Shown piece by piece: positions 1-7,778 of a DNA stretch of 64,000 bases. Both the position numbers and the translations under genes were made by a program. The notes below the pieces were generated by a model, which had not been told where the DNA came from, searched no databases, and was given only the letters and a program-made list of their open reading frames with translations. The number at the start of each line of letters is the position of its first letter. The stretch's first letter is position 1. Source of the DNA: Oegoconia quadripuncta (taxonomy: Eukaryota > Arthropoda > Insecta > Lepidoptera > Autostichidae); assembly GCA_949316235.1 (NCBI GenBank), contig OX438747.1, positions 31,468,601-31,532,600 of the forward strand, written 5' to 3'.

Positions 1-183
1 ATCTTATCGAAATCTGCCGCCAAACAGCAATGTTAATAGCATTGTCAGAGATAAGATAACTATCTTGTTCCCCAAATATTTGGGTTTCCGGGTCAGTACG
101 CTTCCATCTTCGGCCTCATATACACTTAACATCAGGTGTGATTGAGGTCAAGTGCTAACCCGTTGTGCATAAAAAAAACATTC
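1..183 (+). repeat. SINE A, 5'-truncated copy
   Basis: Matches the body and tail of the SINE A family that recurs at about fifteen places in this window (best copy 38731-39055). It runs from the 'cttatc.aaatctgccgcc' region through 'acatcaggtgtgattgaggt' to 'cccgttgtgcat' and an A-run. The tRNA-like head is missing because the window starts inside the copy or the copy is truncated. Confidence 0.85.
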
Positions 184-632
184 ATTCCTGATCTTATCTT
201 CATTCTCATCTCTGCCATATGCATTCGACTTTCATTCGTTTCTATCATTGCCCAACATTGAGATCCATACATGGTGACAGTTCTCATGATGGTCTTCTAA
301 ATTTGCCCCTTGAGTTTCAGGAATATCCTTGGGACACACGTAGTCCCCAAAACCTGTTGCCATTTCGTCCATCCTTCGTCGTTAGAAGCAAATAATAAAC
401 CAAAATTCTGGCTGCCCAAAGTTTATTTATTAGGGGCTTCAAACAAAGCACACATAAATATTTATAATTAATTATTGCTCCTCAATTTCGGATGAAAACA
501 AAGTTAAAACCAGTAATTTGGCAGAACAACCAACTTCAATTGTTCCATTCTTTATCTCAGGAACGCATCATCAGATCTTCACCAAAATATGGAACACTCT
601 TGTGGTAAACTCTATCAAACAAATAAGTTTAA
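184..632. other. no recognisable gene
   Basis: AT-rich sequence without a long reading frame. Nothing here matches the other repeat families I can follow, apart from general similarity to 3'-untranslated DNA of retrotransposons. Confidence 0.4.
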
Positions 633-990
633 AAAACTAAAAAATCCCGACAACATATTTTGTAATTAGCGGGCGCCATGTTGGATTTTTTACCATAAAA
701 TGTATCCTGTGACACTCCAGGGATCACGACGAATGTAACGATACTGTAGACGATAATCACAAATTATAAATAATGTATGTAAAAGCAGTTACATCAACTA
801 CTCGGATTTGTAGACGACAATCACAAATTATAAATAATGTATGTAAAAGCAGTTACATCCACTACTCGGAACACCCGCTAGTTGAGTGACATCGAATTGT
901 AAGCCATTATTTATAATTTGTGATTGTCGTCTACAGATACCGTGGCATTTGAAATCGGTCAAGACGCTACAAGAGGAAACTTAGAAAGCT
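633..990 (+). repeat. dispersed repeat family E, split by a small transposon
   Basis: Carries the family E signature: 'gcgggcgccatgttgga', then 'acactccagggatca.gacgaat.taacga', then '.atttgaaatcggtcaag'. The same order occurs at 25733-26345 and, on the minus strand, at 30000-30190, 35550-35680, 60990-61094 and 62630-62790. The copy is interrupted by the inverted-repeat element at 745-935; joining the flanks restores the family order. Confidence 0.7.
745..935. mobile_element. 191-bp inverted-repeat MITE with 5-bp target duplication
   Basis: Begins tgtagacgataatcacaaat and ends with the reverse complement (31-bp terminal repeats, 745-775 and 905-935, one mismatch). Both flanks carry 'gatac' (740-744 and 936-940), which reads as a 5-bp target-site duplication. 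The left 64 bp, including the terminal repeat, is duplicated in tandem (745-808 and 809-872). It codes for nothing and would depend on a transposase supplied elsewhere. The superfamily is not assigned. Confidence 0.8.
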
Positions 991-1051
991 GCATATGTAG
1001 ATTCGATAATTATTTCTCACTTTCGGCACAGAATAGGTAATAGTACTAACG

Positions 1052-1803
1052 CTTTCGGTTGAACGGTGAACAATTTACGAAGATATCGCGAACTAAATAT
1101 ACAAAAAAAATAGGCACAGTTCCATTGAGAATGTCCTCCTTTTGTGGAAGTCGTCTAAAATGTTTTGTGTTTTTGTACACTGTTGTTAAACGTAAAGTTG
1201 TTAATGTTAAACACATGTTAACACACTTAATGTGTAAACTTAATGTGTACAAAAACACATGTTAATGTTGTTAAACGTAAAGTTGTTAATGTTAAACAAC
1301 ATGTGTTTTAATGTTGTTAATGTTAAACACATGTTAACACACTTAATGTGTAAACTTAATTTGTACAAAAACACATGTTAATGTTGTTAAACGTAATGTT
1401 GTTAATGTTAAACACATGTTAACACACTTAATGTGTACACTTAATGTGTACAAAAACACATGTTAATGTTTTTAAACGTAATGTTGTTAATGTTAAACAC
1501 ATATTAACACACTTAATGTGTACAAAAACACATGTTAATGTTTTTAAACGTAATGTTGTTAATGTTAAACACATGTTAACACACTTAATGTGTACAAAAA
1601 CACATGTTAATGTTGTTAAACGTAATGTTGTTAATGTTAAACACATGTTAACACACTTAATGTGTACACTTAAGGTGTACAAAAACACAAAACATTTTAG
1701 ACGACTTCCACAAAAGGAGGAGATTCTCAATGGAACTGTGCCTATTTTTTTTGTATATTTGGTTCGCGATATCTTCGTAAATTGTTCACCGTTCAACCGA
1801 AAG
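1052..1803. mobile_element. foldback element: 129-bp inverted arms with tandem repeats inside
   Basis: The arms at 1052-1180 and 1675-1803 are reverse complements with about two mismatches, starting ctttcggttgaacggtgaac. The interior (about 1181-1674) is built from AT-rich units of about 80 bp containing 'gttaatgttaaacacatgtt', 'cacacttaatgtgtac' and 'aaaaacacatgttaatgttg', several of them locally palindromic. The open frames on both strands give the same peptide only because of the inverted symmetry and are not genes. No convincing target duplication is visible. Confidence 0.85.
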
Positions 1804-1872
1804 AGACCTACCCGGTAACTAATCTACAAATTATAACATGTTGTGTTGTTCATAATTTGTTTTTCTTTTCAG

Positions 1873-2003
1873 TATGGCGTAAGCGTCCAATGTCAGAGTG
1901 CGTTGGGGGCAAGAAAGCTGATATGCACCAGAACCGGGCCTTCATAAACTGGATGCAGAAGGTCGGAATAGTGGACAATAAAGGGAGACTGTCTGTATCC
2001 TGA
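1873..2003 (+). CDS. candidate terminal exon of an unidentified host gene
   Basis: A pyrimidine-rich tract and AG (ttttcttttcag, 1861-1872) look like a splice acceptor. The frame that follows encodes about 42 residues containing WRKRPMSECVGGKK, NRAFINWMQKVGIVDNKGR and LSVS, then TGA at 2001-2003. The stretch is richer in G and C than its surroundings, has a non-repetitive basic and hydrophobic composition, and matches no repeat family I can follow here. If this is an exon, its first codon is split across the junction. I do not recognise the protein. It could also be the end of an unfamiliar transposon protein. Confidence 0.4.
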
Positions 2004-2220
2004 TAGAGCTTGTTTAACTTTCAATTTGATTAGTAAAAGCTATCAGCTTAAAGCTGTAGGTAAATCATCGGTCACAAGCCTAACATTTGATTTACTGATT
2101 ATAGTCCTGCCAAGTATTTGGGTTTGAGAGAGGGAGTTACCGCATTCGCATTGGCCTAACCAAGGTTGTATTTTACGTGTTCTTAAAAAAGAACTAGTTG
2201 TGAAACACTCGCAATTATCC

Positions 2221-2325
2221 ATGGATCTAGTAGGATATTATACTCGTATTGAATTCCGTGATGATAGGTTTGCTTGGAAGAGATCGCTGTTAGCGATAAG
2301 GCCGCCTAATTCGTAGTTTCTATTT
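2221..2325 (+). repeat. non-LTR retrotransposon 3' tail with conserved hairpin
   Basis: Near-identical over about 90 bp to 58826-58920. It contains 'ggaagagatcgctgttagcg' followed by ataaggccgcc, in which atcgct and agcgat can pair. This hairpin recurs in many tails in the window. No coding sequence remains. Confidence 0.7.
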
Positions 2326-2545
2326 GGTGCTGGCCTCGTGTGATTTACGGGCTGGTGCATACCTCGCTCAACGCCTCAGTCTGGCTGTTCAGAGAGGTAA
2401 TGCAGCCAGTGTGTTAGGGTCCATACCGCAATCGGGAGCTCTGGATGACGTCTTTGCCTTATAGTTTTATTTTAGTTTTTATTTTTTATACCTATGTAAG
2501 TCCAAAATGTTTTCTTGGTGTCAAATAAATAACATTATTTATTAA
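2326..2545 (+). pseudogene. 3' remnant of the RPD-endonuclease-like non-LTR element
   Basis: Nearly identical to the last about 50 codons and the 3'-untranslated part of the copy at 18517-19433, including the segments RAGAYLAQRLSLAVQRGN and AASVL and the end caaataaataa. It is truncated at its 5' end and sits directly behind another element's tail. One base is missing in the 'gtgttgtgggtcc' region (here 'gtgttagggtcc'), so the frame is broken near its end. Confidence 0.8.
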
Positions 2546-2663
2546 ATAAATAACAAAAACATGTTTCTATTTTATTTTATTTGGGATAACAACAGCTAAC
2601 ATTACATTAATTTACAATAAACAGTTACTTCTCATACAGCCAAAAGGCCTGTGTGCGTTAGCT

Positions 2664-3075
2664 CCTTTTTCTTTTTTTTTTTTTTTTTATATGAGAGGGC
2701 GGCAAACGAGCATGCGGGTCACCTGATGGAAAGCAATCACCGCCGCCCATGGACACCCGCAACACCAAAAGGGTCACAGATGCGTTGCCGGCCTTTGAGG
2801 AAGGTGTCCACCCCAGAATAAGTAGGGCAGCCTGAGCGATGAGGGATTCTCCAGCACTAATAGTGCTGGTACCCTCCTGGGGTACTAACTCTTTAAATAC
2901 CGCTACCATTCTGGAGAGAGACTGGAAGGTGGGCCTCCGGCGCCCTCGCTCACCGGACGAAGCGCAGTGGCAAAATGCCACTACTCAGACGTCGGTCTTC
3001 TGCGAGAGGGTGGTACTTCCCCGGTCGAGCCGGCCCATTCATGCTGCAAGCTAATAGCTTACAGCGTGGCTCTAC
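2664..3075 (-). repeat. dispersed retroposon with poly-A (poly-T on this strand)
   Basis: Starts with about 20 T residues, then 'gagagggcggcaaacgagca', 'ggtcacctgatggaaagcaa' and 'ccgccgcccatggacaccc'. I recognise this layout from lepidopteran genomes as a common retroposed repeat, inserted with its A-tail on the minus strand. The open frames on both strands reflect its high GC content and show no domain. Confidence 0.6.
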
Positions 3076-3300
3076 CACTACAAGCTTATCCTTGGCTTAT
3101 CATAACGGTTAAGTATTCTTCTTCACATGTAGGATGGATCTTGCCCCCAAAATATAATTAATTATAGATGATTTTACATCCGTGGATTGCGTATGTGGCT
3201 TTGCAATTTTGTAAATTATTATGCTGTTGTTATCCCAAATAAATAAATAAAAAATATACAATTCTATACTTATCTCAAAAGCCTGCCCGTTTGTCGTATA

Positions 3301-3525
3301 CAGGGTGAAATAAAATTCGTAAAATTCCTGTTTACTGGTGACTCCAATCCTGATTACGAATAACTTTTCACTAGGAACCATTGTCGAATTCGGCCGAAAA
3401 TTGTTGGACTTCCTTAATCGAATTTTTTTTGATCGAATACTACAATGGTTCCATTGTTCCGGAAGTTGTTCGCAATCAATAGTGGCGTCACCAGTTCATT
3501 AAATGAAATCAAATTCACCTTGTAT
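3301..3525. mobile_element. TA-flanked MITE, 'cagggtgaaat' terminal-repeat family
   Basis: The left end 'tacagggtgaaataaaatt' and right end 'aaattcaccttgtata' are inverted relatives flanked by TA. Internal blocks ('ctggtgactcc..tcctgattacgaa.aactt' and 'ttgttcgcaatca...gtggcgtcacc') are also inverted with respect to each other. Relatives lie at 27072-27170, 40268-40750 and 43195-43395. TA flanks suggest mobilisation by a Tc1/mariner-type transposase. Confidence 0.7.
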
Positions 3526-3847
3526 ATATTTTTACCTTGTATTATTGAAGTGCCCGTTTGAAGCTTTCATCTTAAATTTTGACTACGTTTTGTTATATTA
3601 TGTAGGTGCAAATGTAATATAGGTTACTTCTGTAAGAAAATATTTATATTAAAGTTAACTTATTTTTATATAGTGCCGTATATTATGGTACGTTTGTATG
3701 GTGAGTGTAATGGCGAATGAAAATAATAAAGATAAATGTGAATTATTTTAAAATTGTATTTTTATTTTAATATATTTTGAAATAATATTAAATTGATAAG
3801 ACAACCACGACAACACAGACGGAACGAATGATTATATCGTTCAGGTA
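3526..3847. other. AT-rich, no recognisable feature
   Basis: No long frame, no inverted repeat and no match to the repeat families tracked in this window. Confidence 0.4.
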
Positions 3848-4515
3848 AGCCTAGGGGCCTACACCAAACGATATTCTGGTCTCCATGGTATAAAATTCAC
3901 TCCAACGGCATAGAAAGAGTCCAAAAAAGATGTTTGCGCATAATGGGCTACAGATTTGGATTTGGTCGCAGTCTGACGTCTTATGAGGATCGATTGAAAA
4001 TTTTTAAAACTACACCTCTCTACATTAGACGCAAACAGCAAGATTTAATTTATTTGCACGAAATTCTACATTTCTCTTCTTTACTCTCTTTGCTTAACCT
4101 CAACATTAACCATAGATTTCGTAACCCCAAGACATATTTATTAAATGCCTATAAAAACAACACATCATATTATAATCCCATGGTTAGGATGTGTAGATTT
4201 TATAATGAGTTGTCCTCAACTGGTGATTCCCCTATAAACATATTCGACTTTAGAACCATATCATTTAAAAGGCTAGTAAAAGATGTCCTCAATTGAGCTC
4301 TATCCCAATATTACTTTGATGCTTAGCTACATGATCCGTCAAAGCTGAAAGTGTTATATTCTGTCTGTAATATTAAAAAAAGACAATAATTAAGCTTGTT
4401 CTTGTTTAACCATGTTGTGTATACATGCTTGGGATTCCATCTAGTTCGAATCTATGTTAACTTTAAGTTCTTCTCATGTATGATTGTAATCTGTTTTGTG
4501 TACCAATAAATAAAA
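3848..4515 (+). pseudogene. C-terminal relic of a Jockey/CR1-like non-LTR retrotransposon
   Basis: An open frame from about 3850 to TGA at 4294-4296 gives a peptide with FWSPWYKIHSNGIERVQKRC, then GRSLTSYEDRL, RRKQQDLIYLHEILH and, near the end, FDFRTISFKRLVKDVLN. This is the usual end of the ORF2 protein in the Jockey/CR1 group, where a W(S/N)P motif, an RRxxxDxxxLxxI segment and a short FK..L tail follow the reverse transcriptase domain. The reverse transcriptase itself is absent, so the copy is 5'-truncated. A short untranslated tail ends in aataaat and an A-run near 4515. No frameshift is visible in the remaining frame. Confidence 0.75.
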
Positions 4516-4744
4516 AAAAAAAAAAGATATTGTTACAAACTAAATATCCTAAGAAATGTTCTTATAAGTCATATTTTTCCATCAGATAGTAGGATCCAAT
4601 ACAATCCCGCCTCCACGTTCCTCCCACTGTAACACAGTGGTATTCGACACGGCGCCTGCTGAAGGTAGACGGTGCCCTACGTGACTATTGCTACCTTGGA
4701 CCTCAGGCTAATTAAAGAAAGAAATCAAGTCAAGTAAAAACGAA

Positions 4745-4790
4745 ATCAAGTACCAACCCGTGGTGCATTAAAAAAAAAAAAAAAAAAAAT
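4745..4790 (+). repeat. SINE A tail fragment
   Basis: 'atcaagtaccaacccgtggt' plus gcat and about 20 A residues matches the last 25 bp of SINE A followed by its A-tail. Confidence 0.6.
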
Positions 4791-4968
4791 TGGTGGTGTA
4801 TTTTTATTTTTATTTATTAGGGACAATAAACATAAATGTTACATTTAAACATTATCTTCTCCTTGGTTGGCAATATGATTTCTAAGTTATTTCTGAGCAA
4901 ACAATTTTATGTATTTAATATTATATATTTAATATATTACATGTTTTAAGTGCAGTTAAATTATCTAG

Positions 4969-4999
<31 letters not shown>

Positions 5000-5242
5000 A
5001 GAATGGGATCGCTCTTGACCTTAATCTGGACTAATGTCGAGGTAAGGTCCACGATGGAACGAGCTTTCCCAGAAGATGCCTATTTAACCTGACTTTAAAG
5101 AGCTGCGGGTTATAGTTTGTAGGCTTAGTTTATATATTTTTATCTTTACGTTATATAAAAATTACCAACTATAAAATACATCCGTATCTATTGCTACTAT
5201 TAGTGCAAACCTCATCTACTGGTAGCTTGTATCTTTACCCTA
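4791..5242. other. AT-rich spacer with a long T-run
   Basis: Includes about 26 T residues at 4970-4996, probably the poly-A end of a minus-strand retroposon ('gaatgggatcgctcttgacc' follows). I cannot assign the family. Confidence 0.35.
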
Positions 5243-5290
5243 AGGTTTGCCTGGAAGATATCGATGTTAGCGATAAGGCCGCCTTTTTGT
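5243..5290 (+). repeat. non-LTR 3' hairpin motif
   Basis: 'ggtttgcctggaagatatcg' followed by atgttagcgataaggccgcc is a diverged copy of the conserved tail hairpin (best copies 2265-2310 and 58855-58892). Confidence 0.6.
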
Positions 5291-5427
5291 GCGATTAATG
5301 ATGTACGCTGTATTTATTCTTCATGTGGCTTTTGTTAATTGTGCAAAATAGTGACGAAAACTATTTACTATCTACTGTACTAAAATTATCTATTGCCTTC
5401 AAGAGGGATTATCCCACACGACATTCC

Positions 5428-5530
5428 AAATCAAATCAAAATCACTTATTATTGCAAGTCAACATGTTATTTTTAAAAACGACATCGCTTCACAAGGTGC
5501 TATGGTTGTGGAGAATGTCAAAAACTTTAA
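5428..5530 (-). repeat. 3' tail of a non-LTR element, minus strand
   Basis: 'aaatcaaaatcacttattat', then 'cgacatcgcttcacaaggtg', ctatggttgtggagaa. The same order is found at 42545-42680, where it follows a recognisable coding end. Confidence 0.55.
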
Positions 5531-5540
5531 TAATAAGATA

Positions 5541-6148
5541 ACAAATATGACGTTTTAAAGTGATAATTTTTATCCTATGAAATATTTTTTATTTTTTTAT
5601 TTGACTCCTTTACTTTTACATAATTTAAAAAAAGTCACTCAAATCGGACCACGCATTACTGAGATACATCGCCGGACAAAGACTGGACCCACACACACGA
5701 CGCCGTCAAATACAACACCCGTCGTTTTTCGTTGGGGATTAAAAAACTGTGAAATTATATCAAAGAACTCGTAAATAATAAAAACTTTCTCAATACTTCA
5801 GTAACAGCGCCATCTCCTATCAGTCAGCCGTACCAAGAGAAAAGCCGGGAAAGTAATTTTACTCTCGCTTCTGGGTTGGTTTATACTTCGATGCTTCCAG
5901 ATAATAATAACAGATGGCGTTAGCTTGCAGGGGTTTAGTGCTATTTTAAAAAAAAGTATATTTAAAACATATAGAAAGTAAGGTTGTCAGTAGGAAAATG
6001 ACATTATGTATTTTTTTTAATCAATGGGAATACTACACAGAGTAGTTGCCATTAAATTAAAAAGTGAATCAATGGGAAACTTTCATTTGAATTTTCCAGC
6101 TTTTATACTTATCCTTTTCACTGGTAGTTATTTTAACGATTTGGTGAA
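5541..6148. other. no recognisable feature
   Basis: Short frames only. No tRNA-like head, terminal repeats or known tail seen. Confidence 0.35.
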
Positions 6149-6305
6149 AATTAGGCCCGTATGTATAAACCAATCTCAATACAAGTCTAGAGACTGTATC
6201 AACCGAGATGCGTCTTAAGCAGTTGACGCTATCTCAAGCTCCGTGCGAATTTATAAACCAATCTTGAGGTCTACTCCGCTGAGATCACTTCTCAAGTATT
6301 CACCT
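6149..6305 (+). mobile_element. left part of an inverted-repeat transposon (family G), split by the LTR element
   Basis: 'ttaggcccgtatgtataaac' then 'caatctcaa' repeats. The matching inverted end, '...ctcaatcttaagaatggttt' then attaata, lies at 14440-14485 beyond the LTR element, and the other end of a related copy is at 19434-19496 (ending atgggcctaa). The LTR retrotransposon landed inside it. Confidence 0.6.
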
Positions 6306-6493
6306 TGTGACGAAGCGCGCTCCACCCGGACCGCATCTTCATCCCACGGGAAAAGCGGTCGGCAAGATCAAGGAAGAATCGCTTCGTACTTAGGCGCGCC
6401 CCCCACCTCGAACCGCAGAGCCGCATCGTATGACTAGTGACGTCGGCGCGTACCCCCCACCTCATACCTCATACCTCGTACCTCCGCGTTTGA

Positions 6494-6500
6494 TATAAAA
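6494..6500 (+). promoter_or_regulatory. TATA box of the LTR promoter
   Basis: tataaaa in the context gtttgatataaaagctggg, the only strong TATA box in the LTR. It would place the RNA start near 6520-6530, just before the tandem repeats. The 3' LTR has the same box at 13550-13556. Confidence 0.65.
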
Positions 6501-6572
6501 GCTGGGCTGCCATCCGCTCACCGGCACTCGTGTTAGCGCTCTCGATTGGGAAGGTTGACACGAGTGCCCAAA

Positions 6573-6880
6573 CTCCTCCTTGGCGATACCTGGGCGAATA
6601 TCCAGGTCGCGAAGGCTTCCTCACCCCTCCGATCACCCCTTGGCGTTACCTGGGCGTATATCCAGGACGCGAAGGATCCGTACCTCCGAACCCCCCTTGG
6701 CGTCACCTGGGCGTATATCCAGGACGCGAAGGCTCCGAACCCCTCTTGGCGTTCCCTGGGCGTATATCCAGGACGCGAAGGCTCCGAACCCCTCTTGGCG
6801 TTCCCTGGGCGTATATCCAGGACGCGAAGGATTCCCGACTACCCCTAGGCGATACCTGGGCGGATTTCCAGGGCGTGTAG
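6573..6880 (+). repeat. six tandem hairpin repeats inside the LTR
   Basis: Units of about 50-60 bp, each with 'cttggcg', then 'cctgggcgtatatccagg' (cctgg and ccagg can pair) and acgcgaagg. The spacers vary. Copies are at about 6573, 6636, 6697, 6748, 6798 and 6847. The array lies downstream of the TATA box, so it would be in the R/U5 part of the RNA. The same array is in the 3' LTR (13629-13936). The overlapping open frames are by-products of the repeat. Confidence 0.85.
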
Positions 6881-7075
6881 GTTTCCCGCCGTAGATCTCT
6901 GACCCATAACCCCGCGCCCCCAGCTTAGCGTAGACCCTAGCGTACATTGCGTAAACGATATTTAGATTTAGCGTCTACCCTCCGCTCTAATTGCGTAATA
7001 ATTAATCCGTCTTTAACCTGCCATTGTGCGTGTGCGATAAGTGCTAGACCTAAGTACACAATATTGGTAACCGAT

Positions 7076-7081
7076 AATAAA
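7076..7081 (+). terminator. polyadenylation signal of the LTR
   Basis: AATAAA in the context ccgataataaacctagc, well downstream of the TATA box. It probably defines the end of R. The 3' LTR equivalent is at 14132-14137. Confidence 0.6.
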
Positions 7082-7232
7082 CCTAGCTTTGTGTGTCATA
7101 CGTAGTGTGTTTCTATTGGCCAGATCCCTCTAGATATTCACCTACCAGTAGGATACTCACCCTCTTCAGCACCTTCAGTGCAAGAGGACGTCTCTCTCGT
7201 GCTCACGCAGGGCCTTGGTCACTACCACGACC

Positions 7233-7670
7233 AAAACCCTACGTTTCACTGGCGCCCAACGTAAAACAACCCAGAAACGCGGAACGCCCATTGAAACCCT
7301 ACGTTTCACTGGCGCCCAACGTAAAACAACCCAGAAACGCGGAACGCCCATTGAAACCCTACGTTTCACTGGCGCCCAACGTAAAACAACCCAGAAACGC
7401 GGAACGCCCATTGAAACCCTACGTTTCACTGGCGCCCAACGTAAAACAACCCAGAAACGCGGAACGCCCATTGAAACACTACGTTTCACTGGCATCCAAC
7501 GTTATAAAAACACACAAACGCGGAACGCCCAGCGAAACCCTACAGTTCACCGGCGTCCAAGGTTACAATCAACCACAATCGCTACGCGCCCATTGAAACC
7601 TTACGGTTCACTGGCACGTAACGAAAAGAACAGCCGCTACACATCCATTGAATACCGACCGTTCACGGGT
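7233..7670 (+). repeat. 60-bp tandem array carrying repeated primer-binding sites
   Basis: Exact 60-bp period. Each unit has the LTR end (ccctacgtttca), the primer-binding site (tggcgcccaacgt), then 'aaaacaacccagaaacgcgg' and aacgcccattgaaa. The first units (to about 7480) are identical or nearly so. The following three become progressively diverged (about 7480-7670). Intact primer sites start at 7250, 7310, 7370 and 7430. Because 60 is divisible by three, long frames are open here, but they are a repeat artefact with no start or domain support. Confidence 0.9.
7250..7262 (+). promoter_or_regulatory. primer-binding site, tRNA-Lys type
   Basis: tggcgcccaacgt lies one base after the LTR end. 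It is complementary to the 3' end (including CCA) of the animal tRNA-Lys that ends ACGTTGGGCG-CCA. This is the copy that agrees with the end of the 3' LTR. Confidence 0.8.
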
Positions 7671-7778
7671 GTCCAAGCAGCTAGAAAGTTCAATAAGCTA
7701 AGAGACTGCATTTAAACATAAGCCATAATCCGCAACCCTAACCGTCCGCTTCCACCCACAGAGCTCAGCCCGATACAG

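Larger units (their letters stand above)
6306..7248 (+). repeat. 5' LTR
   Basis: Starts tgtgacgaagcgcgctccac and ends ccctacgtttca. It contains a TATA box (6494-6500), a six-unit GC-rich tandem repeat (about 6573-6880) and an AATAAA signal (7076-7081). By eye it is the same as the 3' LTR at a constant offset of 7,056. Confidence 0.95.

Noticed and set aside
1046..1818. Frames on both strands of the foldback element with the same peptide
   Set aside because: The inverted arms make both strands read the same; no support for coding.
6530..6947. Overlapping frames of 100-116 residues in the LTR (also 13586-14003)
   Set aside because: They come from the GC-rich tandem units in the LTR; three phases and the opposite strand are all open, and no protein is recognisable.
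7093..7715. Two overlapping 166-167-residue plus-strand frames with a repeating peptide, and a minus-strand frame
   Set aside because: They are open only because the 60-bp repeat is divisible by three and lacks stops. Frames are open in several phases, and the region is the untranslated leader of the retrotransposon.
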